DNA from: an uncultured Pelagibacteraceae bacterium
GTDB lineage: Bacteria; Pseudomonadota; Alphaproteobacteria; Pelagibacterales; Pelagibacteraceae
Length of the DNA stretch: 59,742 nucleotides
Direction: 5' to 3'
Assembly: GCA_902561075.1 (NCBI GenBank)
Contig: CACEOC010000004.1
Location: forward strand, 1-59,742
A program made the position numbers and the translations under genes. Of this stretch, positions 8,371-15,647 are shown piece after piece. Each line of letters begins with the position of its first letter. The stretch's first letter is position 1. The notes under the pieces were generated by a model. It made no database searches, had not been told where the DNA came from, and saw nothing but the letters and a program-made list of their open reading frames with translations.

Positions 8371-9591
8371 ATGAGAAATATTGAGTTAAAATCGTACGCA
8401 TTAATTTTTTTAATAAGTTTTATTTTTTTATTTTTTTGTAATAATAGTTTCGCTCAAAACTTATATAAATATCCAAAGAAAACTATTACCAAAGAAGATT
8501 GTGATAATATTTTAAATGATATGAACTATCCAAACCCAGCATATGAGTCAGAGGAAGCTACACCAGTTAAAATAGATTTATTAATAGAAAAGATATTTGG
8601 TATTGAAGGAAAAAAAATGGAATTCGAGGCATTTTTTTCTTTGTGGCTAGATTGGAATGAGCCAAGATTAGCTGAAACACTTAAAAAATTTAATCTTTTT
8701 AATGATAAAGGAAAAAGAACATATCTATGTTCTTATAATCCTTTAGAGTTATGGGGCCAAGCTAATAGATTATTTTACCCCACAATTGAATTTTATAATA
8801 AAAAAACAAAAACTAACGTTAACTTGGGTGGGGACGCTGATTGGGTGGATATTTATAGTGACGGAAATGTTGGTACAAGATTGAGAGATAGTGCATTTTT
8901 TGCTGCTAATTTTGATTTTAGTAGATTTCCTTTTGATGATCAAGTTTTGCAATTCGAATTATGGTCCGAGTGGCCATCTACATTAGTTGAGTTAGTGCCT
9001 GATCCGATAGCAATGCCAGTCTATAAAGAGACTTTGTATACAGATGACGGATCTTCAATCCAAGTTCCAGGATGGAAAATAAAAGAAGTTGACTACTATA
9101 ATTATGATTATGTAGATAATGACAAACTCCCATATCAAGGTTTTTATTTAGATATATTTATAGAGAGACAATCATCTTATTATTTATTCAAGATAATCTT
9201 ACCAATAATATTTATACTTGCTATATCATGGTCTGTTTTTTGGGTTAGAGGGTCTCAACTTGAAGCTAAAGTCAATGTAACAATAGTATGTTTGTTATCT
9301 TTAATTGCTTATAACTTTATTATTGATGACGAACTGCCTAAATTATCTTATTTAACTTTTTTAGACTGTTTTATATTAATTTCATATTTTTACACAGGTA
9401 TAGCAACAATTCTATGTGTTTATTCATTTCTTAGAAAATTAAGATCAGGGAGAGATCTTAGTGTAGTTGATAGGTATGCTCAGTTTATGGGTCCAATAAG
9501 TTATTTTGCTATATTGTTTATTTTATTAATATATTTTTATAATTTAGATGCTGCTAAAGGTTTATTTTTAGGCAGTAAATTTTTAAGTTGA
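8371..9591 (+). CDS. Prokaryotic pentameric ligand-gated ion channel
   Basis: The 406-residue channel protein has a signal peptide (to about residue 28). Its extracellular domain includes WLDWNEPRL, an ELWGQANRLFYPTIEFYN block typical of the ligand-binding fold, and FPFDDQ at 186-191. The membrane domain starts at RQSSYYLFKIILP and continues with M2, M3 and a C-terminal M4. It is clearly paralogous to the 5114 gene: both share the LLSLIAYNF segment and a following ELPKL.YLT block. It lacks the PDZ-like insert. Bacterial relatives are gated by protons or small amines. The gene is 4 bases after the amine oxidase, as the last gene of the membrane block; its end meets a convergent gene. Confidence 0.82.
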   Translation: MRNIELKSYALIFLISFIFLFFCNNSFAQNLYKYPKKTITKEDCDNILNDMNYPNPAYESEEATPVKIDLLIEKIFGIEGKKMEFEAFFSLWLDWNEPRLAETLKKFNLFNDKGKRTYLCSYNPLELWGQANRLFYPTIEFYNKKTKTNVNLGGDADWVDIYSDGNVGTRLRDSAFFAANFDFSRFPFDDQVLQFELWSEWPSTLVELVPDPIAMPVYKETLYTDDGSSIQVPGWKIKEVDYYNYDYVDNDKLPYQGFYLDIFIERQSSYYLFKIILPIIFILAISWSVFWVRGSQLEAKVNVTIVCLLSLIAYNFIIDDELPKLSYLTFLDCFILISYFYTGIATILCVYSFLRKLRSGRDLSVVDRYAQFMGPISYFAILFILLIYFYNLDAAKGLFLGSKFLS

Positions 9592-9593
9592 TT

Positions 9594-10100
9594 TTATAAT
9601 TCCCTTTTTTTTTGACTTTTATAGTCTGTTTTTTCACCTAAATTTAATTTTAGTTTAAGCTCTGCAATTTTTTTTTCTAATTCTATAACCTCTATTGAAA
9701 TCTGTTCTTTTTCTTTTTCGTCTACTTTATCGTCATCAAGAGCTTTTCTGGTTTCTTCCATTACATCTCCTATTGACTCACCTAATCTTAGCAAATTATT
9801 GATTATTTCATCACTGCTGTCGTGATCTTTTCTGTTTTCAATTTCTTTTCTTAGTAAAGTTTCATAGGCAGTTAAAAAAGGGGTGCCTTTACCAATCTTT
9901 TTGCAATGGATATCTAATTCTAATCCATCTTGTATATGAAGCTGTCGATCTTTAAAATTAGGATTACTAATATGCTCTATAGCTTTTCTCTTCTTTTCAA
10001 TAACTGTCTCAATATTTTCATAACCAATATCGTCAACTAAATCTTTCAAAACTCTTTCAAAAGAATAGGGCTTCCTTGGGTAACCTTTTTTCTTATTCAT
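9594..10100 (-). CDS. Helical protein, possibly phage-type regulator
   Basis: I do not recognise this 168-residue protein with certainty. The N-terminal half has a run of KKRKAIEHISNP, then LHIQDGLELDIHCKKIGKGTPFLTAYE. This resembles small alphaproteobacterial phage-associated regulators in which a helix-turn-helix-like unit is followed by a GTPxLxAY block. The C-terminal half (about 115-155) is strongly charged and predicted coiled coil. It is transcribed opposite to both neighbours, with its end 2 bases from the channel gene and its start facing the 10316 gene across an intergenic dyad. A DNA-binding regulator of the island is plausible but unproven. Confidence 0.6.
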   Translation of the reverse strand: MNKKKGYPRKPYSFERVLKDLVDDIGYENIETVIEKKRKAIEHISNPNFKDRQLHIQDGLELDIHCKKIGKGTPFLTAYETLLRKEIENRKDHDSSDEIINNLLRLGESIGDVMEETRKALDDDKVDEKEKEQISIEVIELEKKIAELKLKLNLGEKTDYKSQKKREL

Positions 10101-10124
10101 AAATTAAGACTATTAGAAATTTAT

Positions 10125-10154
10125 CCGTAGGCAAAGTCAAAAGTTAACCTACGG
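10125..10154. promoter_or_regulatory. Inverted repeat between divergent genes, possible operator
   Basis: CCGTAGG (10125-10131) and CCTACGG (10148-10154) form a perfect 7-bp dyad with a 16-base centre, extendable by a T-G and an A-T pair. It is placed between the divergent starts at 10100 (minus) and 10316 (plus). It could be an operator for the neighbouring putative regulator or simply an RNA hairpin; there is no further evidence. Confidence 0.4.
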
Positions 10155-10211
10155 GTAATTCGTTTAATTCTAATTATATTAACCATGTGTTTATTAAATT
10201 AAACACACAAA

Positions 10212-10291
10212 GATTAAGAGGAAATGAGCAAGTTGATCTTTCTAGGTTCATCATAGCCTTACTTTCTACAACTTGTGAATTCCTCTTAATC
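10212..10291 (+). promoter_or_regulatory. Long imperfect hairpin in leader of the 10316 gene
   Basis: The left arm starts with GATTAAGAGGAA (10212-10223) and the right arm ends with its exact complement TTCCTCTTAATC (10280-10291). Towards the loop, CAAGTTG (10229-10235) pairs with CAACTTG (10269-10275), separated from the outer stem by a small internal loop. A 33-base terminal loop completes an 80-base structure ending 24 bases before the ATG at 10316. In an otherwise sparse region this may be a leader control structure or a small RNA. Confidence 0.5.
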
Positions 10292-10315
10292 CTAAACACT
10301 AACAAAGAGGAGAAA

Positions 10316-10528
10316 ATGAAAAAAACAAAAGTAGAAGAAAACACTAATGATAATGGAATATTTCAAATTATTGGAATACTTCTAATAGGATTTGCAGTTG
10401 TTGATTTTGCAATGTCTTGGACTGGCACAAATTTGACAGCATTCTTAGGTCCTTTATCGCAGTTCACCCCACTTGCTGCAGGTTTAATTGGAGCAATGTT
10501 TTTAAACTTAGGGAATAAAAGAAAATAA
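10316..10528 (+). CDS. Small two-helix membrane protein, unknown function
   Basis: A 70-residue protein with two hydrophobic segments (about residues 14-32 and 48-64) joined by a short loop, with charged ends. It is probably a small inner-membrane protein. I chose the ATG at 10316 because AGAGGAGA sits just before it; the frame is open upstream to 10187, but that part falls in a hairpin and has no ribosome site. No family is recognised. It is followed by a strong hairpin. Neighbours are the divergent putative regulator and a string of very small genes. Confidence 0.65.
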   Translation: MKKTKVEENTNDNGIFQIIGILLIGFAVVDFAMSWTGTNLTAFLGPLSQFTPLAAGLIGAMFLNLGNKRK

Positions 10529-10540
10529 ATCATCAACAAT

Positions 10541-10564
10541 ATCCCCTGTAAAGCAACAGGGGAT
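10541..10564 (+). terminator. Hairpin, probable terminator of the 10316 gene
   Basis: ATCCCCTGT (10541-10549) and ACAGGGGAT (10556-10564) make a perfect 9-bp stem with a 6-base loop, 13 bases after the stop codon. The following bases (TTAATT then a long A run) are T-poor for a classical intrinsic terminator on the plus strand, so transcription may only be weakened. A processing or attenuation role is possible. Confidence 0.5.
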
Positions 10565-10588
10565 TTAATTAAAAAAAAAGGAGACCCA

Positions 10589-10666
10589 ATGAAAGAATTA
10601 TGGATATGTCTTGCAATCGTAATATTGATGCACGTATTAAGAAATTCTAATTTTTATTTTGGGTAA
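10589..10666 (+). CDS. Tiny hydrophobic peptide (25 aa)
   Basis: A 25-codon frame starts at the ATG at 10589, preceded by a very good AAGGAG ribosome site at the right distance. The product is one hydrophobic segment (residues about 4-18) with a polar tail, such as a single-pass membrane peptide. The strong ribosome site is the main support; with no homologue in view it could also be a leader peptide. The next gene starts 12 bases later. Confidence 0.45.
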   Translation: MKELWICLAIVILMHVLRNSNFYFG

Positions 10667-10678
10667 TATAGAAGACAT

Positions 10679-10849
10679 ATGACTGACTTTACAAAATATA
10701 AAAATGTTTCATTAACAAAAGAAATAGCTAGAAAAATTGATAAACTTTCTAATGAATTAGTACCACATGTTCGATTAAGCAGATCTAAAGTTATTGAAAT
10801 AATAGTTAACGAAAAATTATCTAATTTCTATAAATCAAAGGAGATATAA
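10679..10849 (+). CDS. Ribbon-helix-helix-like small DNA-binding protein
   Basis: A 56-residue protein shows the ribbon-helix-helix pattern. A short strand (KNVSLT, residues 8-13) is followed by helix A (KEIARKIDKLSNEL), a turn, then helix B beginning LSRSKVIEIIVNEKL (residues 33-47). RHH proteins dimerise, and the strand pair reads the DNA major groove, usually repressing nearby promoters or acting as an antitoxin. No toxin partner is evident. The gene ends one base before the next ATG. It could regulate the island operon through the 24-bp palindrome at 11089-11112, which is an inference from proximity. Confidence 0.6.
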   Translation: MTDFTKYKNVSLTKEIARKIDKLSNELVPHVRLSRSKVIEIIVNEKLSNFYKSKEI

Positions 10850-11020
10850 ATGAATCAACTAAAAATAACATGTCCCAACTGTAATGAAGCATTTTCAGCA
10901 GATGATGCTTTACAAAATCATTTAAAAGAAAAATACCAAAAGGAATTCAAAGTCAAAGAAAAACTATTAGAGGAAAAATACAAACTTTTTCAAAAGTTGA
11001 GAAAAAAGTTTGTTATATGA
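10850..11020 (+). CDS. Short zinc-knuckle/coiled protein resembling DUF2130 N-terminus
   Basis: The 56-residue product starts with KITCPNCNEAF, a CxxC knuckle, then QNHLKEKYQKEF and a highly charged helix. This closely resembles the first part of DUF2130-type proteins (zinc-ribbon-like start plus coiled coil), which are normally several hundred residues long. Here a TGA ends the frame after the first helix. It may be a truncated relic of a longer island gene or a genuine minimal protein. It abuts the RHH gene with the stop and start touching, so the two are probably cotranscribed. Confidence 0.5.
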   Translation: MNQLKITCPNCNEAFSADDALQNHLKEKYQKEFKVKEKLLEEKYKLFQKLRKKFVI

Positions 11021-11088
11021 AAATATGATATTTAGATATTACAACCATCAATATATGTTATATGCGGTAAAAATATATAAAATGTAAT

Positions 11089-11112
11089 GTAACACTACTC
11101 AAGTAGTGTTAC
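11089..11112. promoter_or_regulatory. Perfect palindrome next to the ATPase/methyltransferase operon promoter
   Basis: GTAACACTACT (11089-11099) and its exact complement AGTAGTGTTAC (11102-11112) are separated by CA. The palindrome touches the -35 element that begins at 11113. No T-run follows, so it is not a terminator. The position suits an activator site or an operator that hinders polymerase. Candidate binders in the island are the RHH protein, the 9594 regulator-like protein or the operon's own small proteins. Confidence 0.75.
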
Positions 11113-11141
11113 TTGACATAGGCAATAAAATATCATATGTT
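11113..11141 (+). promoter_or_regulatory. Sigma-70-type promoter of the ATPase/methyltransferase operon
   Basis: A full-consensus -35 TTGACA (11113-11118), a 17-base spacer and a -10 TATGTT (11136-11141, four of six) lie 23 bases before the first start codon at 11165. An AAGGAG ribosome site follows. This is one of the best promoter matches in the window, and its contact with the palindrome implies strong but controlled expression. Confidence 0.75.
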
Positions 11142-11164
11142 AATTAAAAATAAAAAGGAGAAAT

Positions 11165-11389
11165 ATGAGTAAAAATGATAAATCTGCTAATTTTAGAAAG
11201 TTAGCTAAAAGTAGAGTCAATAGAGCAATCAATATGATTAGATTGATTGCAAATTTAGGTAATAAAGCACATTACGATTATACACCTGAACAGGCTAGAA
11301 AAATTGTTACTGCATTATCAGCAGAAGTTAACAATGTTAAGACTAAATTTAATTCTAAAAGAAGAGGCACAGAGGAATTTACTATATGA
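11165..11389 (+). CDS. Small basic protein sharing a domain with the next gene
   Basis: The 74-residue protein is basic and helical. Its residues 10-62 align without gaps to residues 124-176 of the next protein, with about 18 of 53 identical. The shared pattern is F.KLA..R...A.N...L..NL......Y.Y, ending in LS......KF. No function is recognised; the basic character and partner proteins suggest DNA or protein binding within the system. It has the strongest ribosome site of the operon (AAGGAG), and its stop overlaps the next start (ATGA), so translation is coupled. It is a standalone version of a domain also fused to a DNA-binding-like module. Confidence 0.72.
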   Translation: MSKNDKSANFRKLAKSRVNRAINMIRLIANLGNKAHYDYTPEQARKIVTALSAEVNNVKTKFNSKRRGTEEFTI

Positions 11390-11919
11390 GTATAGATCGT
11401 GAATTAATAAGAAGAGGGGTAATAGTTCCTACTTTTAAACCAAAACAAAATAATATTCTTACCCATATATTTAAAGGTAGGTATTATTTAAATTATTCTA
11501 AAGCAAGAGCTAAAGCTAGATCTTTAAATTTACAAAGTGCATCTGAGTGGAAAAAGTATTGTTATTTAAATGATACTCTTCCTCATGGAGTACCTGAAAG
11601 TCCAGAAATAGTTTACAGAAATAAAGGATGGGTAAATTTTAATGATTGGCTAGGTATCAAAATCATTAAAAAAAAGGTAAATAAAAGAAAAAAAAATAGA
11701 TCAAAAACTAAAATAGTTAAATTAAAACCTTTAAATTCAGTCAAAAATTATAAGTTTTCTAAATTGGCATCTAAAAGATTACCAAATGCTTTAAATGCTG
11801 TTAAGCTAGTTGGTAATTTAAGTAGAAGAAGCAGCTATGAGTATTCAGATGCAGATGCACAATCAATTATCAAAAGCTTATCAAAAGCAATGAGGGATCT
11901 GAGAAAGAAATTTAAATAA
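11386..11919 (+). CDS. INT_rpt (phage-integrase-repeat-like) protein with paralogous C-terminal domain
   Basis: This 177-residue protein has two parts. Residues about 33-91 match the pattern of the phage-integrase repeat unit: SKARAKARSLNLQSASEWKKY, then LP..VPESPEIVYRNKGWVNFNDWLG. That unit occurs singly or in tandem in phage integrases and other DNA-associated proteins and is presumed to bind DNA. A lysine-rich linker (about 92-120) leads to residues 124-176, which repeat the domain of the preceding 74-residue protein. It overlaps its neighbours on both sides (ATGA and TAATG junctions). A DNA-recognition role for the downstream ATPase/methyltransferase is a reasonable guess. Despite the integrase-like unit there is no recombinase catalytic domain. 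Confidence 0.72.
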   Translation: MSIDRELIRRGVIVPTFKPKQNNILTHIFKGRYYLNYSKARAKARSLNLQSASEWKKYCYLNDTLPHGVPESPEIVYRNKGWVNFNDWLGIKIIKKKVNKRKKNRSKTKIVKLKPLNSVKNYKFSKLASKRLPNALNAVKLVGNLSRRSSYEYSDADAQSIIKSLSKAMRDLRKKFK

Positions 11920-14486
11920 TGAATAGTTCAGAAGCTAAGAATTTATGTGAACAGCTATTAAGAATTACTAAAGGTTCTGAAGTAAAAGAATTACTTATTA
12001 AAAATAAATTATGGGATAAAAAAGAAGCTTGGAGAGAATATGGTGATGACTCTATGAGTTGGTCCATAGTTGGAGGACAAGGGGATGCAGACTTCTCATT
12101 AAATGAAAAAATTGTAAATGGTTTAGATGCAGTTTTGATGAATAAATGTTGGGAAAGTGGGATAAATCCAAAAACAGATCAAAATAAAACACCTAAAAAT
12201 ATCAAAGAAGCTAGAGAATTATATTTTAAAGATAAAGGAATAAGAGAAATTGCCTCTGAAAGTGTCTGGGTTTCATTAGGAGGGTCTAGATCACCGAAAC
12301 ATCCATGTGTTTGTATAGCTGATCTTGGTGAGGGACAAATCCCAGAAAAAATGCCTAAAACAATTTTATCTTTAGCAAAAGGAAACAAAGAAGGAATTAA
12401 TTTTGTTCAAGGAAATTGGAATACAGGGGGGTCTGGAGCAATTAGACATTGTGGCAAAGATACAATGTCCGAAGAAGATAATGAACCAATAGAATTATCA
12501 ATGATTTTATCTAAAAGAAATCCTAAAATAATTGAAAAATTTCCAGACCAAAAAACTGAACATAGTCATAAATGGAGTTTTACTGTAATTAAAAGAGATT
12601 ACAGACCAGCTAGTGGAAAAAGTCACATCATGTGTTTAGCTCCATTGTATTGCGATATACATCCTAACAAAGGTGAACTTCTAAGATTTGAAAATGATCA
12701 GATGCCATTATTGCCAGAAAAGACAAATCAATGCGCTAAGAATGCAAAACATGGAACATTAGTAAAATTATTTGAATATGGAACAGAAAAGGGAGTGGCA
12801 TTAATGAAAGGAAAAAGTTTATATACTGAGCTTCAAGTATTGTTACCAGATGCCTTCATACCTTATATGTTTCATGAGTGTAGAAAGGAAAAAAGCCATA
12901 ATACCTACGTAGAAGGTTTTTCAAAATATTTAAAAAGATTACATGAAAAAGATAAAAATAAATATTTAGAATGCGACCCAATTAAGAGTTTTATAACAGT
13001 AGACTCAAAAACAGTAGAATTTGAAGTATTTATTTTTAAAAAAGATGTATCGGTAGCACAATATAAATCAAGATGGGGTTTAGCATGGACTGTAAATGGC
13101 CATACCCACGCTTTAATGCAAGATAAAATTTTTAAGGCTGATTTTGGTGCTGACATGGCAGAGTCTATGTTTGTTCATTTAAATTGTGATGGAATTGAGG
13201 GTAAGGCACGAGAAAATCTTTTTACTCCTGCAAGAGATAAAGTTAAATCAGATAGTAAATTAGCTCATAAAATTAAAGAAGAACTTAGAAGACAACTAAA
13301 AGAAAATTCACAAATTGAGGAGATTGAAAGAAGAAGAAATGATGAAGAGGCTGCAAGAGAACCAGATATTCCAGAAAAACTTAAAAAAGAGATGCAAAAA
13401 ATTTTGGCTGATAATGAAATGATTGATTTATTACAGCTAGGAGAATTTTTTAAACAAAAATCACAAACAAAAAAAAGAAAAGAAGCTACACCAAAAGAAA
13501 ATTTAAAGGAATTTCCATCTTTTTTTTATTTTGAAAGAAATATTCCAAAGATGGAGTTGAAGGATCAACATGTAAATATTAACGGTAATTATTCATACAC
13601 CTTATTGACGGATGCTGTTAACGATTATTTTACTAGAGACGAAAACAGAGGATTTCATAAATTTGTTTGGCTATCTAAAGATGAAAAAAATGAGGAAAAA
13701 GTGGACCTATCTGGAGGTCCAGATTTACATTATGGTAAATGTAAATTTAGAGTCAAAGTACCTGAAAAATTTAAAGCAGGTGAAAAAAGAATACTACAAG
13801 TAATATTTGGAAAAAAACAAAATCAAAAGGACTTTGTATTAAAAGTTCATATGACGATTTTAGATAAACAAAAAAATAAAACTAAACAAAGAACATTACC
13901 CTCTAAACCTTCACAAAAAGCAATAGAAGATAAATTGAGAGATGATATTAAAACAAACCCTGATGGAAACGTCGAAGATCAAAATATTTCAAGTGATCTT
14001 GTCTTACCTCATTGGTCTAATAGAGAAGATTGGGAGAAAAATACAAAACACTCCTTTAATGAGTACGAAGTATTAAGAATTGAGAAAAGAAGAGATCCAA
14101 GAGATACATCAGGAAAATCTTATAAATATACTGCCTACTTAAATGAGGAAAATATCTTTCTTTTGAAGGAAAAGAAAAATGAAAAAGCAAATTATACTTG
14201 GAATATGATTAAAAATAGATGGTGGATATATTTTGTGTGGTTAATTAACGGAGGCTTGGTTCAACATAGAATTGATAAATCAAAAAATAGATTATTATCA
14301 GTTGAAGACCTTCAGAGTGACGATATACAAAAAATTAAGCCTGATGACACTGAAGTTTTAGAGCTAGCAGCAAGAAGTGTCGCAATGTGTGTTTTTTTAC
14401 AACAAAAAAACCTATTACAAAATACTTCACCAAAAACATCAAGAGATGATAATTTAGTAAATTTTGATCAAGACTCTACATTTTAA
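11919..14486 (+). CDS. GHKL-type ATPase, MORC/MutL-like, of a predicted modification or defence system
   Basis: The 855-residue protein begins with a GHKL ATP-binding domain. It has an N box EKIVNGLDA at 63-71 (E63, N67, D70), the DLGEGQ motif at 135-140, and a glycine lid NTGGSGA near 168-174. A transducer-like region runs to about 450 with ENLFTPARDK. Residues about 455-500 are charged coiled coil. After about 540 a beta-rich region begins, and the rest has no recognised motif. GHKL proteins dimerise on ATP binding and act as clamps; bacterial MORC/MutL-like members have been found beside DNA methyltransferases in predicted restriction-modification systems. No nuclease motif is obvious. The next gene, a methyltransferase, starts directly after the stop codon. 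Confidence 0.78.
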   Translation: MNSSEAKNLCEQLLRITKGSEVKELLIKNKLWDKKEAWREYGDDSMSWSIVGGQGDADFSLNEKIVNGLDAVLMNKCWESGINPKTDQNKTPKNIKEARELYFKDKGIREIASESVWVSLGGSRSPKHPCVCIADLGEGQIPEKMPKTILSLAKGNKEGINFVQGNWNTGGSGAIRHCGKDTMSEEDNEPIELSMILSKRNPKIIEKFPDQKTEHSHKWSFTVIKRDYRPASGKSHIMCLAPLYCDIHPNKGELLRFENDQMPLLPEKTNQCAKNAKHGTLVKLFEYGTEKGVALMKGKSLYTELQVLLPDAFIPYMFHECRKEKSHNTYVEGFSKYLKRLHEKDKNKYLECDPIKSFITVDSKTVEFEVFIFKKDVSVAQYKSRWGLAWTVNGHTHALMQDKIFKADFGADMAESMFVHLNCDGIEGKARENLFTPARDKVKSDSKLAHKIKEELRRQLKENSQIEEIERRRNDEEAAREPDIPEKLKKEMQKILADNEMIDLLQLGEFFKQKSQTKKRKEATPKENLKEFPSFFYFERNIPKMELKDQHVNINGNYSYTLLTDAVNDYFTRDENRGFHKFVWLSKDEKNEEKVDLSGGPDLHYGKCKFRVKVPEKFKAGEKRILQVIFGKKQNQKDFVLKVHMTILDKQKNKTKQRTLPSKPSQKAIEDKLRDDIKTNPDGNVEDQNISSDLVLPHWSNREDWEKNTKHSFNEYEVLRIEKRRDPRDTSGKSYKYTAYLNEENIFLLKEKKNEKANYTWNMIKNRWWIYFVWLINGGLVQHRIDKSKNRLLSVEDLQSDDIQKIKPDDTEVLELAARSVAMCVFLQQKNLLQNTSPKTSRDDNLVNFDQDSTF

Positions 14487-15647
14487 ATGAAGTTAAGATT
14501 CAAAAAAATAATCACAGCTGCGAATGATCAAAGTAGAGTAAGAGGTTATACTCATAGATTTTATACTTACCCAGCAGGTTTTTCACCAGTATTTGTAGAA
14601 GCAGCAATTAAGTCTTTGACAAAAACTAATGATTTAGTTTTAGACCCATTTATGGGTGGTGGAACAACTTTAATTGAGGCTTTGAGAGCTGAAAGAAAAG
14701 TTGTTGGTATTGACTTAAATCCAATAGCTACTTTTGTAACAAAAGTAAAATCCACTAAAATTTCTAAAAAAAATCATGACAATATTGAAGAATGGGCAGG
14801 CAAGATGTCAAAAGATATTAATTTCAAAATAAAAGATAATAAATTTGTAAAAAAAGCTTTTGGAGTCATTAATTATAAAGGCTTAGGAAAAAAAGAAATT
14901 TCTAATTTAAAAAAAATAATTAAAGGTTCAGCTTTTTATCTTAAGAGTTTGAACAATATTAAAAATAATAAAGAAAATGATTTCTTGAGACTGTTGTTGT
15001 TAAGATGTTTGCATTCAACTTTACATGATAAAAGACCAATTGCAGATTTTCATGTATTTAAATCTAAAATAAGATCAAATAGTCTTGATATGCTTGAGGG
15101 AATGAGGTCTTTAGATCCTTATCTGAAAAACTTTAGAAACAAACTAAAAATTTATAATAAATCTTCATCTCTGTCACATAAGATTAAAGAACTAAAAAGT
15201 AAAAAAGTTAGTTTAATTCTGACATCTCCACCTTATCCTGGTATTAATATTCCTTATTCAAGATGGCAAATACATGGAAGAAGAAATACAACTCTACCAT
15301 ATCTTATACTTGATTTAGAAAGACCTAAAATACAGTCTATCTATAATTTTCAAAATCCAACAAATATTAAATTTGATATTTATTTTAATACTATGAAAAA
15401 TATTTTTTCTTCATTAAGAAAAATATCATCCAAAAAAACAAAAATTCTTCAACTTGTGGCCTTTAATAATAAAGACGGGGTATTTAAGAAATATTTAAGA
15501 ACTATGGAAGAGTGTGGGTTTAAAGAGATAAAAATTAAATCAAATGGATACGTATGGAGAAAGGTACCTAATAGATCTTGGCAAGCAAGATTAAAAGGTA
15601 ATATTCCTGCATCAAATGAAGTATTGTTATTACATAAAATAAAATGA
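14487..15647 (+). CDS. DNA methyltransferase (N4-cytosine/N6-adenine type)
   Basis: The 386-residue enzyme has the S-adenosylmethionine motif LDPFMGGGTT at residues 52-61, followed by VVGIDLNPIA (acidic ligand of the cofactor ribose). The catalytic motif IV TSPPY is at 246-250. DPFxGGGTT with SPPY marks amino-methyltransferases that modify cytosine N4 or adenine N6 in DNA. Motif I precedes IV, with about 185 residues between them that may include the target-recognition region. Its start codon follows the ATPase stop with no gap, and its stop overlaps the next start (ATGA). No cognate restriction endonuclease is visible, so it may protect self DNA from an ATPase-based effector or act epigenetically. 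Confidence 0.85.
   Translation: MKLRFKKIITAANDQSRVRGYTHRFYTYPAGFSPVFVEAAIKSLTKTNDLVLDPFMGGGTTLIEALRAERKVVGIDLNPIATFVTKVKSTKISKKNHDNIEEWAGKMSKDINFKIKDNKFVKKAFGVINYKGLGKKEISNLKKIIKGSAFYLKSLNNIKNNKENDFLRLLLLRCLHSTLHDKRPIADFHVFKSKIRSNSLDMLEGMRSLDPYLKNFRNKLKIYNKSSSLSHKIKELKSKKVSLILTSPPYPGINIPYSRWQIHGRRNTTLPYLILDLERPKIQSIYNFQNPTNIKFDIYFNTMKNIFSSLRKISSKKTKILQLVAFNNKDGVFKKYLRTMEECGFKEIKIKSNGYVWRKVPNRSWQARLKGNIPASNEVLLLHKIK

Noticed and set aside
10187..10315. N-terminal extension of the small membrane protein starting at 10187
   Set aside because: This part lies in a strong hairpin and has no ribosome site; the ATG at 10316 has AGAGGAGA just before it.
11386..11919. Integrase for the island, because of the INT_rpt unit
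   Set aside because: No tyrosine-recombinase catalytic residues or suitable length; only the repeat-like DNA-binding module is present.
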